Positions 8,627 through 17,919 are shown, numbered from the stretch's first letter. The stretch: DNA of 64,000 nt from Albirhodobacter sp042466415 (GCF_042466415.1 NZ_JAXHCH010000002.1:2604001-2668000), one strand, 5' to 3'. The notes: generated from the sequence alone by a model not told the origin. A program made the numbers and translations.

Positions 8627-9457
8627 ATGATCCGGTCACTTGCATTTATTGCCGCACTTGCGCTGGCGGCCCCCGCCGCCGCGCAAGATCAGTCCCTAGC
8701 CGATGTGCGCAGCGAGTTGGCGGATCTCTCCGCTCAGCTACAATCGTTGCGGTCGGAGCTTGTGGCATCGGGCGCGCAAGGGATGCAGGCGGCCGGAGGG
8801 TCTTCCGCCTTGGAGCGCATGGATACGATGGAGGCGTCGTTGATGCGCCTGACATCGCGCACCGAGGAATTGCAAAACCGGATCGACCGTGTCGTCAAAG
8901 ACGGCACAAACCGGATAGGCGATCTCGAATTCCGTCTGTGCGAAGCAACACCGGGCTGTGATATCGGCTCGGTGGGGCAAACCCCGACTTTGGGCGGTGA
9001 GAGCAGTGGCGCGTCCGTCGCCTCTGCGCCCGCAGCCGCAGCGCCAAGCGCATCGTCCAACGCCCCAGCCCTCGCGATGAACGAGCAGGCAGATTTTGAC
9101 CGGGCCAAGGGGGTGCTCGCTCAAGGTGACTTTCAAGGCGCCGCTGACCTCTTCTCGGCCTTTGCCCAATCCTACCCGGGTGGCCCGCTGACCGGCGAGG
9201 CGATGTATCTGCGCGGGGAAGCGTTGGAGAAAACCGGCGATACCGGTAGTGCCGCACGCGCCTATCTCGACGCGTTTTCCGCAGCACCCGAAGGCACTTT
9301 CGCGCCCGATAGCCTGTTCAAACTCGGCACATCCCTCGCGAATTTAGGACAAACGGTCGAAGCTTGCGCGACTTTGCGCGAAGTTGGCGCGCGCTTCCCG
9401 AATGCGGCTGCGACCTCGAGTGCACAAGGCGCAATGCAAAGCCTCGCCTGCCAATGA
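8627..9457 (+). CDS. cpoB: Cell division coordinator CpoB (YbgF)
   Basis: CpoB couples peptidoglycan synthesis with Tol-driven outer-membrane constriction. The 276-residue protein has a signal peptide (1-18, ending APAAA), a predicted coiled coil (about 20-90, LADVRSELADLSAQLQSLR onward), an Ala/Ser-rich linker and C-terminal TPR repeats (about 150-270: DFDRAKGVLAQGDFQGAADLF). The ATG at 8627 follows an AGAAGGAAG site; the frame is open further upstream only inside pal. It closes the tol-pal cluster. Confidence 0.93.
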   Translation: MIRSLAFIAALALAAPAAAQDQSLADVRSELADLSAQLQSLRSELVASGAQGMQAAGGSSALERMDTMEASLMRLTSRTEELQNRIDRVVKDGTNRIGDLEFRLCEATPGCDIGSVGQTPTLGGESSGASVASAPAAAAPSASSNAPALAMNEQADFDRAKGVLAQGDFQGAADLFSAFAQSYPGGPLTGEAMYLRGEALEKTGDTGSAARAYLDAFSAAPEGTFAPDSLFKLGTSLANLGQTVEACATLREVGARFPNAAATSSAQGAMQSLACQ

Positions 9458-9524
9458 GGGGCTCCTCTCGCGTAGCCTTGCCTATGGCGCGCGTGAAGGT
9501 GCTCGTGGCTCGGAGCCAGCTTTA

Positions 9525-10781
9525 ATGGTGCGCGCCCAACTAAGCGCCATCGCCGAGCAAGCGTTCTCGACCGGCATGGGACCAATCGGTGTCGCTGTGT
9601 CCGGCGGATCTGATTCGCTCGCGCTCTTGCATCTCCTCCATGAACATCACCCTGTTTATGCGGTGACGGTCGATCACGGGCTACGGGCGGCCTCTGCGCA
9701 AGAGGCGAAATTTGTTTCTGATCACTGCGCAGATCTCGGGATTGCGCATAGCACGTTGCGGTGGTCGGGCCCGTCCGCGCAGGGAAACCTGATGGATCAG
9801 GCACGCCGCGCGCGATTCTCGCTGATCGGGGCATGGGCGCGCACGCAGGGTGTGGCGCATGTGGCGTTAGGGCATACGGCGGATGATCAGGCCGAAACAT
9901 TCGTGATGCGGCTTGCGCGCGAATCGGGCTTGGAGGGATTGGCCGGAATGCGTCCTCGGTTTCAGGCGGAGGGGGTGACGTGGCATCGGCCCTTGCTTGG
10001 ACAAACGCGAGAACACTTGCGCGATTATCTCCGCGAGCTTGGGCGAGATTGGATCGATGACCCAAGCAATGAGAACCCGAAATTTGAAAGAGTTCGTGTC
10101 CGACAAGCCCTGCAGACACTCGCACCCATGGGTGTGACGCCGGGCTCACTGATGGCTGTCGTGGGGCATCTTGCGCAGGCAGAGCAGGAGTTGACACGCT
10201 ATCTCTCCGCGCTGGTTGCCGCCCATGTCACAACACCGGTGGGCGATGTGGTTATTGATCGCGCCGCGTTTCGCGACGTCTTTAGTCGTGAGATGCAAAG
10301 GCGGTTGATCAACGCGGCTTTGCTCTGGGTGTCGGGGGCGGATTATACCCCGCGTGCGGCAAAGCTCGCAGGCGTCTTGGACGACTGGGAGACGCGGCGC
10401 GATTTCACTTTGCACGGCTGTCGCATTTCGGTTGGGGATCGCGTCTTGCGTATCACCCGCGAAGCGCGCGCGGTGCAAGGCCTCCAAGTTCCAATTGGCG
10501 CGCAATGGGACAGATGGAGGGTCAGTCGCGGCACAGAAAACGAGTTTCCTGTGGATGATCCGATCGCAAACGGCGCGCTTTCGGTCTCGGCATTGGGAGA
10601 GCGAGGGTTGCTGGCCTGTCCAAATTGGCGCGAGGCCGAACTCCCGCGCGCGTCACTTTTGGCCTCACCCGCGATCTGGCAGGGTGAAAATCTGGTTTCT
10701 GCGCCCCTCGCGGGGCAAGAAAATGGCTGGAAAGCACAAATTGCCTGCGGCGCATTCGCTCATTCTCTAATCAGGCGTTGA
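9525..10781 (+). CDS. tilS: tRNA(Ile)-lysidine synthase TilS
   Basis: TilS converts the wobble C34 of the CAU-anticodon isoleucine tRNA to lysidine, an essential step in decoding AUA. The 418-residue protein has the PP-loop ATP pyrophosphatase motif SGGSDS at 26-31, VTVDHGLR next, and GHTADDQAET with the RDYLRELGRDWIDDPSNEN region typical of TilS. The C-terminal half is divergent. The ATG at 9525 is chosen because it starts shortly before the PP-loop; the open frame extends upstream into cpoB. It lies 67 bases after cpoB and 79 before ftsH, a pairing also seen in relatives. Confidence 0.93.
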   Translation: MVRAQLSAIAEQAFSTGMGPIGVAVSGGSDSLALLHLLHEHHPVYAVTVDHGLRAASAQEAKFVSDHCADLGIAHSTLRWSGPSAQGNLMDQARRARFSLIGAWARTQGVAHVALGHTADDQAETFVMRLARESGLEGLAGMRPRFQAEGVTWHRPLLGQTREHLRDYLRELGRDWIDDPSNENPKFERVRVRQALQTLAPMGVTPGSLMAVVGHLAQAEQELTRYLSALVAAHVTTPVGDVVIDRAAFRDVFSREMQRRLINAALLWVSGADYTPRAAKLAGVLDDWETRRDFTLHGCRISVGDRVLRITREARAVQGLQVPIGAQWDRWRVSRGTENEFPVDDPIANGALSVSALGERGLLACPNWREAELPRASLLASPAIWQGENLVSAPLAGQENGWKAQIACGAFAHSLIRR

Positions 10782-10860
10782 ACCTGCCCGCTGAATGCCT
10801 ATTTTCATGTCAAAGGGCCGAACCTGTCTTACGGCCCGATAATCGTTTGGAGGTCTCCCT

Positions 10861-12750
10861 TTGGGTAATGGACGCAATCTCGCCTTATGGGCCGTGCTTA
10901 TCGTGCTTGTTCTGGCGTTGCTGAGTATTTTTGGCGACGGCCAAGGTGCAATGAATGCGCGCTCGGTGAGCTATTCGGAGTTTATCTCCAGCGTAGAGAA
11001 GGGTGATGTGAAAACCGTAGGTCTTGACGGTGAAAACGTCACGTACCAGATCGCGGATGGCACAACCTACAGCACAATCAAACCGATGTCGGACCCGATC
11101 GCAGAAATGCTGATCGCCAAGGGCGTCGATGTTACAGTGAAAAAGCAGGAGCAATCGGGCTTCATGTCGCTCTTGGGCGTGTGGTTGCCATTCCTCGTTC
11201 TGATCGGGATCTGGATTTTCTTCATGAACCGGATGCAGGGCGGCGGCAAAGGCGGCGCGATGGGCTTTGGCAAATCGAAGGCCAAGCTCCTCACTGAGAA
11301 ACAAGGTCGCGTGACGTTTGATGACGTCGCCGGCATTGACGAGGCGAAAGAGGAGCTGGAGGAGATCGTGGAGTTCCTGCGCAACCCGCAGAAATTCTCG
11401 CGTCTCGGAGGCAAGATTCCAAAGGGCGCTTTGCTTGTCGGCCCTCCGGGCACTGGTAAGACGCTCCTTGCGCGTGCGATTGCAGGCGAGGCGGGGGTTC
11501 CGTTCTTCACGATTTCGGGCTCCGACTTTGTCGAGATGTTTGTCGGCGTCGGGGCGAGCCGTGTGCGCGATATGTTCGAACAGGCTAAAAAGAACGCGCC
11601 TTGCATTGTTTTCATCGATGAAATCGACGCCGTTGGGCGTGCGCGCGGCGTTGGCATCGGTGGTGGCAATGACGAGCGCGAGCAAACATTGAACCAGCTT
11701 CTCGTCGAGATGGACGGGTTCGAGGCGAATGAAGGGATCATTATCATCGCGGCGACAAACCGTCGCGACGTTCTTGATCCTGCTTTGCTGCGTCCGGGCC
11801 GCTTTGACCGTCAGATCCACGTCCCGAACCCTGACATCAAGGGGCGCGAGAAAATCTTGACCGTTCATGCGCGTAAAGTGCCGCAGGGGCCGGATGTTGA
11901 TCTGCGTCTGATCGCGCGGGGCACGCCGGGCTTCTCCGGTGCGGACCTGATGAACCTTGTGAACGAGGCTGCTTTGATGGCGGCGCGTGTCGGACGTCAT
12001 CAAGTGACGATGAGCGATTTCGAGAGCGCTAAAGACAAGGTCATGCTGGGGGTTGAGCGCCGCTCGATGGTTCTCACTGCCGATCAAAAAGAGAAAACAG
12101 CGTGGCACGAAGCTGGCCACGCGATCGTCGGGATCAGCCTGCCGAAATGTGATCCGGTGTATAAGGCGACGATCATCCCGCGCGGCGGCGCGCTGGGTAT
12201 GGTGGTGTCCTTGCCTGAGATGGATCGTCTCAACATGCACAAGGATGAGGCCAAGCAGCGTATTGCGATGACGATGGCGGGGAAAGCCGCGGAAATCATC
12301 AAATACGGTGAGGAGGGCGTCTCGAACGGCCCTGCCGGCGATATCCAGCAAGCTTCCGCTCTGGCCCGCGCGATGGTGATGCGCTGGGGCATGTCGGATA
12401 AGGTCGGCAATATCGACTATGCCGAAGCGCATGAAGGGTATACGGGCGGCACCGCTGGTTTCTCGGTTTCCGCCAATACCAAGCAGCAGATCGAGGACGA
12501 AGTTCGCGAGCTGATCGATGAGGGATACCGGACGGCGAAGCGGATTTTGGAAGAGAAATCTGTCGAGTTCGAACGCCTTGCACTTGGGCTATTGGAATAC
12601 GAGACGCTGACGGGTGAGGAAATCACCAAGGTCGTTGCGGGCGAAACGCTCGGCGTCGACAGTGATGTTCCGGCGCCTGTGCCGTCTGTGTCGTCGATTC
12701 CGCGCACCAAGCCTGCGCCTAAAAATGAAGCGGGCGAGGGCGATAGCTAA
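10861..12750 (+). CDS. ftsH: ATP-dependent zinc metalloprotease FtsH
   Basis: FtsH is the membrane-bound AAA+ protease that degrades misfolded membrane proteins and regulators. The 629-residue protein has two N-terminal membrane segments (about 6-24 and 100-122) around a periplasmic domain, Walker A GPPGTGKT at 194-201, Walker B (VFIDEIDA), the SRH region RPGRFDRQ, and the zinc site HEAGH at 416-420. It starts with TTG at 10861; the only nearby ATG is out of frame, and GGAGG at 10849-10853 is correctly spaced. A strong terminator follows. Confidence 0.97.
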   Translation: MGNGRNLALWAVLIVLVLALLSIFGDGQGAMNARSVSYSEFISSVEKGDVKTVGLDGENVTYQIADGTTYSTIKPMSDPIAEMLIAKGVDVTVKKQEQSGFMSLLGVWLPFLVLIGIWIFFMNRMQGGGKGGAMGFGKSKAKLLTEKQGRVTFDDVAGIDEAKEELEEIVEFLRNPQKFSRLGGKIPKGALLVGPPGTGKTLLARAIAGEAGVPFFTISGSDFVEMFVGVGASRVRDMFEQAKKNAPCIVFIDEIDAVGRARGVGIGGGNDEREQTLNQLLVEMDGFEANEGIIIIAATNRRDVLDPALLRPGRFDRQIHVPNPDIKGREKILTVHARKVPQGPDVDLRLIARGTPGFSGADLMNLVNEAALMAARVGRHQVTMSDFESAKDKVMLGVERRSMVLTADQKEKTAWHEAGHAIVGISLPKCDPVYKATIIPRGGALGMVVSLPEMDRLNMHKDEAKQRIAMTMAGKAAEIIKYGEEGVSNGPAGDIQQASALARAMVMRWGMSDKVGNIDYAEAHEGYTGGTAGFSVSANTKQQIEDEVRELIDEGYRTAKRILEEKSVEFERLALGLLEYETLTGEEITKVVAGETLGVDSDVPAPVPSVSSIPRTKPAPKNEAGEGDS

Positions 12751-12775
12751 TCGCTGCGGAGCGCAAATTGAAAAG

Positions 12776-12810
12776 AAGCCCCGGGCCGGAGACGGTTTCG
12801 GGGCTTTTTC
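12776..12810 (+). terminator. Intrinsic terminator after ftsH
   Basis: AGCCCCG at 12777-12783 pairs with CGGGGCT at 12799-12805, followed by TTTTTC. It lies 27 bases downstream of the ftsH stop. Confidence 0.85.
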
Positions 12811-12956
12811 TTTCCGCAAAGGACGGATCGCGCGTCGATCTGTGCTGCGAGGCTTGAGACTGGCGTCGATCTCTGCGAAACGATTTCCGCAAGAGTAGCT
12901 GCCCTCGCATGGCGATGCCGCGGAGGAGCAAGCTGCGCCCCCTGCGGAGAGACAGC

Positions 12957-13262
12957 ATGAAAGCCCCTCACACCATCGCAAGCATGAATGACCTTCGCGC
13001 GGAGATTGATTTGATGGACGCACGGATTGTCGACCTGTTGGCGCAACGTGCGCAACTCATCGACCGCGCGGCAGAGCTGAAGCCCAATGAGGGCTTGCCC
13101 GCGCGGATCGAAAGCCGCGTTGAGGAAGTCGTCGCCAATGTGCGTGGTTTCGCGCAGGCGAGGGGGCTAGATGCTGATCTTACGGAAGATCTCTGGCGGC
13201 GTTTGATCGATTGGTCGATCGCACGCGAAGAACTGGTTTTGGGAAAAGGAGATGACGCATGA
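12957..13262 (+). CDS. Chorismate mutase, AroQ type
   Basis: A 101-residue all-helical chorismate mutase (PF01817 type) that rearranges chorismate to prephenate for phenylalanine and tyrosine. The first helix has the family pattern (LRAEIDLMDARIVDLLAQRAQL), with R and K/E residues spaced as in AroQ monofunctional enzymes, and the last helix ends near WSIAREELV. The ATG at 12957 has GGAGAG at 12946-12951; an ATG at 12909 lacks a good site. The stop overlaps folD (ATGA). PchB-like salicylate or shikimate roles cannot be excluded from sequence alone. Confidence 0.88.
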   Translation: MKAPHTIASMNDLRAEIDLMDARIVDLLAQRAQLIDRAAELKPNEGLPARIESRVEEVVANVRGFAQARGLDADLTEDLWRRLIDWSIAREELVLGKGDDA

Positions 13263-14149
13263 CGGCTTCTATTATTGACGGCAAAGCCTTCGCGGCGACT
13301 GTGCGCGCGCAAGTGACGGATCACGTCACCCGCCTCAAAGAGGTGCATGGCATAACGCCTGGTCTTGCGGTCGTGCTTGTGGGCGAAGACCCGGCCTCCG
13401 AAGTGTATGTCCGCAATAAGGGCAAGCAGACGCTCGAAAGCGGCATGGCATCTTTCGAGCACAAGCTGGACGCATCGACTTCCGAAGCTGATTTGTTGGC
13501 GCTGATTGGCAAGTTGAACGCAGATCCGGCGGTTCACGGGATTCTTGTACAGTTGCCGTTGCCCGCGCATCTCGATTCCGATCTCGTCATCAACGCGATT
13601 GATCCGGCCAAGGATGTGGACGGGTTCCATATCTCGAACGTTGGCCTGCTGGGCACGGGGCAAAAATCCATGGTGCCGTGCACGCCGCTTGGTTGCCTGA
13701 TGATGCTGCGTGATCATCACGGAAGCCTGTCGGGGTTGAATGCGGTGGTCGTCGGGCGCTCGAATATCGTGGGTAAGCCCATGGCCCAGCTATTGCTGAA
13801 CGATAGCTGCACGGTGACGATCGCGCATTCGCGCACGAAAGATCTCGCCTCCCTATGCCGTTCGGCCGATATCCTTGTGGCCGCCGTCGGCCGCGCGGAG
13901 ATGATCACCGGCGATTTCGTCAAACCGGGGGCCACGGTCATTGATGTGGGCATCAACCGGATTGAACGCGACGGTAAGAAAAAGCTGGTGGGGGATGTCG
14001 AATTCCAATCTGCCGCTGCGGTCGCGGGCGCGATCACGCCAGTGCCGGGGGGGGTGGGGCCGATGACGATCGCCTGCTTGTTGGCCAATACGGTCACCGC
14101 CTGTTGCCGTGCGAATGGCTTGCCGGAGCCTGAAGGCCTCACCGCCTGA
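13259..14149 (+). CDS. folD: Bifunctional methylenetetrahydrofolate dehydrogenase/cyclohydrolase FolD
   Basis: FolD interconverts 5,10-methylene-, methenyl- and 10-formyl-tetrahydrofolate. The 296-residue protein carries the YVxxK active-site motif (Y50, K54), the substrate loop GILVQLPLPAHLD, the NADP-binding GRSNIVGKPMA segment and the C-terminal TPVPGGVGPMTIA signature. It overlaps the chorismate mutase gene by four bases, coupling the two, and ends at a bidirectional terminator. Confidence 0.97.
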   Translation: MTASIIDGKAFAATVRAQVTDHVTRLKEVHGITPGLAVVLVGEDPASEVYVRNKGKQTLESGMASFEHKLDASTSEADLLALIGKLNADPAVHGILVQLPLPAHLDSDLVINAIDPAKDVDGFHISNVGLLGTGQKSMVPCTPLGCLMMLRDHHGSLSGLNAVVVGRSNIVGKPMAQLLLNDSCTVTIAHSRTKDLASLCRSADILVAAVGRAEMITGDFVKPGATVIDVGINRIERDGKKKLVGDVEFQSAAAVAGAITPVPGGVGPMTIACLLANTVTACCRANGLPEPEGLTA

Positions 14150-14170
14150 TCCATCAGAACGATCTCAATA

Positions 14171-14200
14171 AAAAGGCGCGCCTGAAGTGGCGCGCCTTTT
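14171..14200. terminator. Bidirectional terminator between folD and the AAA ATPase gene
   Basis: A perfect 12-base inverted repeat, AAAAGGCGCGCC at 14171-14182 and GGCGCGCCTTTT at 14189-14200 with a six-base loop, lies between two convergent genes. The A and T runs serve both strands. Confidence 0.88.
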
Positions 14201-14214
14201 CAATTTCGAAGTGT

Positions 14215-15522
14215 TTAGTGAACGATGACTTCTTCTTTCACAAACATATTCGCCCAAGCACGATCGATCAGGTCGGGGTTCATTTGATACGGAATGCCCT
14301 CGAAATCACAAATCGCCATCATCTGATCGATCAGGAAGATCGGTTGATAGTTTGCGTAGATATTATCGATGGTCGGATATTTGTGTTTGAGCAGATAAAC
14401 GAGGGCCTTTTCATCCAAAGGCATCCCGCGTTTCTTTGCCATCATCGCAAAGATCTTCAGGAAATCCTGCTGCCCGGGCCCGTCGATTTTGATTTTGAAG
14501 AAGATCCGACGGAGGGCCGCTTTATCGAAAATTTCATTCGGGTGGAAGTTGGTGGAGAAGATGACGAGCGTGTCAAACGGCACTTCGAACTTCTCACCCG
14601 ATTGAAGCGCGAGGATGTCGCGGTTTTCCTCCAATGGAACGATCCAGCGGTTGACGAGCTTTTGCGGCGGTTCGGCTTGGCGGCCAAGATCGTCGACAAT
14701 GAACACGCCACCTGAGGATTTCATTTGAAGCGGCGCCGTGTAGGTCCGCGCGGTGGGGTTGTAAGTGAGGTCTAGCATGTCGAGCGAGAGCTCTCCGCCG
14801 GTGATGACTGTCGGGCGCTGGCAATAGACGTAGCGGGAATCAAACCGTGATGCCGAGAGCCGCAGCCCCGTTCCCACGTCCTCGGGGGCGACGGCGGTGT
14901 GCACGATGGGGTCGAAGACAGTGATCACCGTGCCGGCATATTCAATGGCGCGAGGAATGTAGATCTTGTCGCCCAATGCATCGCGGATCCCGTTCGAGAT
15001 CGACGATTTCCCGTTGCCTGGCGGGCCATACATCAAGATGGATCGCCCTGCGCCCACGGCTGGCCCGAGTTGGTCGATCAACGTCGGAGGCAGAATCAGA
15101 TGCCCCATTGCGCCCAAAAGCTGTTGGCGTGTGAGGGCGATATTGCGGATCGATTGGCGTTTGACCTGCTCGCGGTAGGCATCCAAAGTGATTGGCATCG
15201 CGCCGTAATATTCGGATTGCGCGAGGCTATCGAGTGCGCGCGCCTTGCCGGCATCGGTGAGCTGGTAGCCCATCTCGCCGTTGGAGGTTGCCGACATAGT
15301 GCCCGTTGCCTCCAAGAGGCGCTGGCTGCGGCACAGGTCGATCAGCTCTTGCGTAACAACTGGCGGCAGGCAGATCTTCTTGGCGATATCGCTCACCTGT
15401 TCGGAATGCGTGCGGAACATCGTTTTAATGAGAATATCGCGCATCATCACCGGCGAAATACCGGTTTCAGAAAGCGTCTTAGGCTGCGGCGGCGCGAGGA
15501 CGTTTCCGGTGATCATGTTCAT
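14215..15522 (-). CDS. AAA family ATPase with N-terminal helical/winged-helix region
   Basis: A 435-residue soluble ATPase. Residues about 25-110 look like a winged-helix or helical substrate domain (ILIKTMFRTHSEQVSDIAKKICLPP onward), followed by an AAA core: Walker A GPPGNGKSS at 166-174, Walker B-like VFIVDD at 273-278, and FSTNFHP with a downstream LRRIFFKIKI arginine region. It resembles uncharacterised AAA proteins that occur close to tad loci in alphaproteobacteria, but its partner is unknown. It is transcribed towards folD and starts about 130 bases from the divergent membrane-protein gene. Confidence 0.85.
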   Translation of the reverse strand: MNMITGNVLAPPQPKTLSETGISPVMMRDILIKTMFRTHSEQVSDIAKKICLPPVVTQELIDLCRSQRLLEATGTMSATSNGEMGYQLTDAGKARALDSLAQSEYYGAMPITLDAYREQVKRQSIRNIALTRQQLLGAMGHLILPPTLIDQLGPAVGAGRSILMYGPPGNGKSSISNGIRDALGDKIYIPRAIEYAGTVITVFDPIVHTAVAPEDVGTGLRLSASRFDSRYVYCQRPTVITGGELSLDMLDLTYNPTARTYTAPLQMKSSGGVFIVDDLGRQAEPPQKLVNRWIVPLEENRDILALQSGEKFEVPFDTLVIFSTNFHPNEIFDKAALRRIFFKIKIDGPGQQDFLKIFAMMAKKRGMPLDEKALVYLLKHKYPTIDNIYANYQPIFLIDQMMAICDFEGIPYQMNPDLIDRAWANMFVKEEVIVH

Positions 15523-15653
15523 TGCGATGCCCTCTTGGCGGTGTGCTGTTGTATAAAGGCCCTCACGCGCAACGGCCCGTTGGCGAGGGATTCACACTGA
15601 CACTCTCGCGGGCTATTGTGGCCACAACAAGGAAACAGCGCGGAGAAGCTGGG

Positions 15654-17348
15654 ATGGATCGGGCAGAGCAGACCGCGCAGGCCGCGCATAATCAGGTGGA
15701 AAAACCACGAGCGCATTGGGGGCGCACCATCCTTATACTCGCGTTGCTGACGCTGGTGCTTGGGGGGGTGCCGTTTCTCAAAGGCGAGCTGCTGATTGCG
15801 CGCCATGAGGGCGATACGTTGCATCTTATCGATATCGTGCTGCGCATGACGCAGTTCGGACAGGTGCCGCATCTCGATTTCATGACGCCGTTGGGTATTC
15901 TGGGCATTGCGCCGATCGCGTGGTTTGTCGAGGCGGGAAACCATTTGGGCAAGGCGTTCTTTATGGCTCAGGCCCTTGTCGCGCTGGTGCTTTTTGCACC
16001 TGCGGTCTACGCGGCAGGCACGCGGTTGGCGTGGCCTTGGGCGATCCTGTGCGCAGGATATGTGATGATGCTGTCGCTTGCGATTGTGCATGGAGAGGCT
16101 AATCCCGCGATCTCGGTTTCAATGCATTATAACCGTTGGGCGTGGGCGGTGAGCTATGTTGTCATCTTGTTGACCCTGCCGCCCCTTGCGCGCGAAACGG
16201 AGGCAGGAAAGCCCGCGCGCTGGTGGATCGATGCGCTTTTGATCGGGGTCGGGATGGCCGCTCTCGGCCTTCTCAAGGCGACCTATGCCATCGCACTCGC
16301 CCCTGCAGTGATCGTGATTTTGCTGGTTCGTGGTCAGGTGCGGGGTTTGGTCCTTTCTGTCTTGGCGGGCCTCATGGTGATGGGGGGGGCGGCATTGGCG
16401 TGGGGGATCTCGTTTTGGCCGGCCTATGTCGCGGATTTGCTTGCGGTCGCAACGTCGGACACCCGCGCGGCTCCGGGCGCTAGCTTCGAGGATATTGTCT
16501 CGGGGCCGAGCTTTGTCGTGGGAAATCTCGCGCTCTTGGCGGGCGTCGTTTTGTTGCGCCGCGCCGAGCGGATGACGGAGGGGCTTTTGCTTTTGCTGCT
16601 CACGCCGGCCTTTCTCTATATCACGTACCAAAACTTCGGAAATGATCCGCAGTGGCTGATCTTGATCGCGATGATTCTGCTGTCGGGGCGGTCGGCTGTG
16701 CCAGCCACCAACATCGACGCCGTAGCGCCGCGCATGGCCTTAACGGTCACTGCGGCGGTCATTCTGGCGCTTGGGTCAGCATCGGTTATCAACCTTGGTG
16801 CGTCGCCCATCAGGCATTACTTCCTGACATCTGAGAGCCCCGCGCCTTTGGTGTCGGGGGCAGACATTGCATCGGACGTCATGAGTTCGAAGGGGCGGCT
16901 GTACAGCGTCACGGAAAGTAGAAATATCGATGCGTCTGACTCGCCCTATGCTGGGGTGAGCTACGTTGATCCCGAGGCCGAGCCTGCAATGGTCAACGGT
17001 GAGGTTCTGTCAGATTGCGATATGTCATCCGGTTTCAGCGCCTATTTCGAGGTCGTGAGCCGCGATCTTGAAGGTGCGGGCTATGGCGGGTCGGCATTGC
17101 TGGCGGCGGATCTGTTCGGGGCCTTCTGGCTGTACGGTGATTTCAAACCGGTCGACGGCGCCGCCCCGTGGTATTATGCGGGTGCGTCCGGTGTGCAGCA
17201 CGCGGATTACGTGCTCGTGCCGCTTTGTGCAACGGGGCGTTCCCAACGCAAAGCGATCTTGAAAGGGATCGCAGATGCTGGCTGGGGGTTGGAGGAAGTG
17301 CGCCGCACCGCACTTTACATCTTGTTCCGGCCCGTCGCCCCGCAGTGA
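15654..17348 (+). CDS. Polytopic membrane protein, possible GT-C-type glycosyltransferase
   Basis: A 564-residue protein with about ten or more hydrophobic segments in residues 25-430 and a soluble, extracytoplasmic-looking C-terminal domain (about 440-560). The first external loop after TM1 contains RHEGDTLH and then PHLDFMTPLG; an acidic motif in this loop is typical of GT-C fold glycosyltransferases using polyprenyl-phosphate sugars, though I cannot name a family. The ATG at 15654 is chosen for the GGAGAAG at 15642-15648; upstream in-frame sequence to 15522 seems non-coding. It converges on the tad operon. Confidence 0.75.
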   Translation: MDRAEQTAQAAHNQVEKPRAHWGRTILILALLTLVLGGVPFLKGELLIARHEGDTLHLIDIVLRMTQFGQVPHLDFMTPLGILGIAPIAWFVEAGNHLGKAFFMAQALVALVLFAPAVYAAGTRLAWPWAILCAGYVMMLSLAIVHGEANPAISVSMHYNRWAWAVSYVVILLTLPPLARETEAGKPARWWIDALLIGVGMAALGLLKATYAIALAPAVIVILLVRGQVRGLVLSVLAGLMVMGGAALAWGISFWPAYVADLLAVATSDTRAAPGASFEDIVSGPSFVVGNLALLAGVVLLRRAERMTEGLLLLLLTPAFLYITYQNFGNDPQWLILIAMILLSGRSAVPATNIDAVAPRMALTVTAAVILALGSASVINLGASPIRHYFLTSESPAPLVSGADIASDVMSSKGRLYSVTESRNIDASDSPYAGVSYVDPEAEPAMVNGEVLSDCDMSSGFSAYFEVVSRDLEGAGYGGSALLAADLFGAFWLYGDFKPVDGAAPWYYAGASGVQHADYVLVPLCATGRSQRKAILKGIADAGWGLEEVRRTALYILFRPVAPQ

Positions 17349-17362
17349 TCCCTAAGATAGCA

Positions 17363-17390
17363 AAAGGCCCGCGCAAACCCGCGGGCCTTT
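17363..17390. terminator. Bidirectional terminator between the GT-C-like gene and cpaA
   Basis: An 11-bp perfect stem, AAAGGCCCGCG at 17363-17373 and CGCGGGCCTTT at 17380-17390 with loop CAAACC, lies between convergent genes with short A and T runs at its ends. Confidence 0.85.
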
Positions 17391-17409
17391 CGCTGTTCGT
17401 CTTGCCGCT

Positions 17410-17910
17410 TTAGCCCAAGCCGTAGAGCAGGAGATAGGCCGAGAGCGTCAATGCGAGCGGGACCCCGAACGGGAAATCCTTACGTGACCATGAGAGCCAG
17501 TCTGGCGCCAGCCCGCGCAAGGCAGGAAGACCGCGCGCGATCCGGTGCGTGACAAAGGCGCTCAGCGTCACGGCGGCGAGAAGCACCAACATGAGACGGA
17601 TCGAACTCGGGTTAAGCGCAATGAACGGCGCCGCTGCGGCCGCATATTTCGCATCCCCCGCGCCGAAGTGGATCGTGGCATTCAAAACGATGCCGATCAC
17701 AAGAACGACGACGAAATGCGACCAGCGCCATAGCCATGCCTCAAACGGGATGACCAGCAGGCCGACAATCACGAAGATACCGAGCATAGCGATCACCGCT
17801 TTGTTCGGTATCTTCATAAATTTTAAGTCTGACCAGATGACCCAGAATGACACCGGCAACGTGGCCAGAAACAAAACAAGATAAGCGGTGTTTGGCGAAA
17901 GACCGAGCAT
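17410..17910 (-). CDS. cpaA: Prepilin peptidase CpaA/TadV
   Basis: An A24-family aspartic prepilin peptidase of 166 residues that would cut the leader from Flp prepilins. The two catalytic aspartates are visible: D28 in WSDLKFMKIPN and D86 in the GAGD motif (FGAGDAKYA). About four to five membrane segments are predicted; the N-terminal methyltransferase domain of larger prepilin peptidases is absent, as expected for TadV. It is the last gene of the tad locus, nine bases after the TPR lipoprotein gene. Confidence 0.93.
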   Translation of the reverse strand: MLGLSPNTAYLVLFLATLPVSFWVIWSDLKFMKIPNKAVIAMLGIFVIVGLLVIPFEAWLWRWSHFVVVLVIGIVLNATIHFGAGDAKYAAAAAPFIALNPSSIRLMLVLLAAVTLSAFVTHRIARGLPALRGLAPDWLSWSRKDFPFGVPLALTLSAYLLLYGLG

Positions 17911-17919
17911 CAGATCCCC

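Noticed and set aside
10885..12432. Long open frame on the minus strand opposite ftsH (about 515 codons)
   Set aside because: It lies entirely within ftsH, is rich in Arg and His as expected for an antisense shadow in GC-rich DNA, and lacks recognisable motifs.
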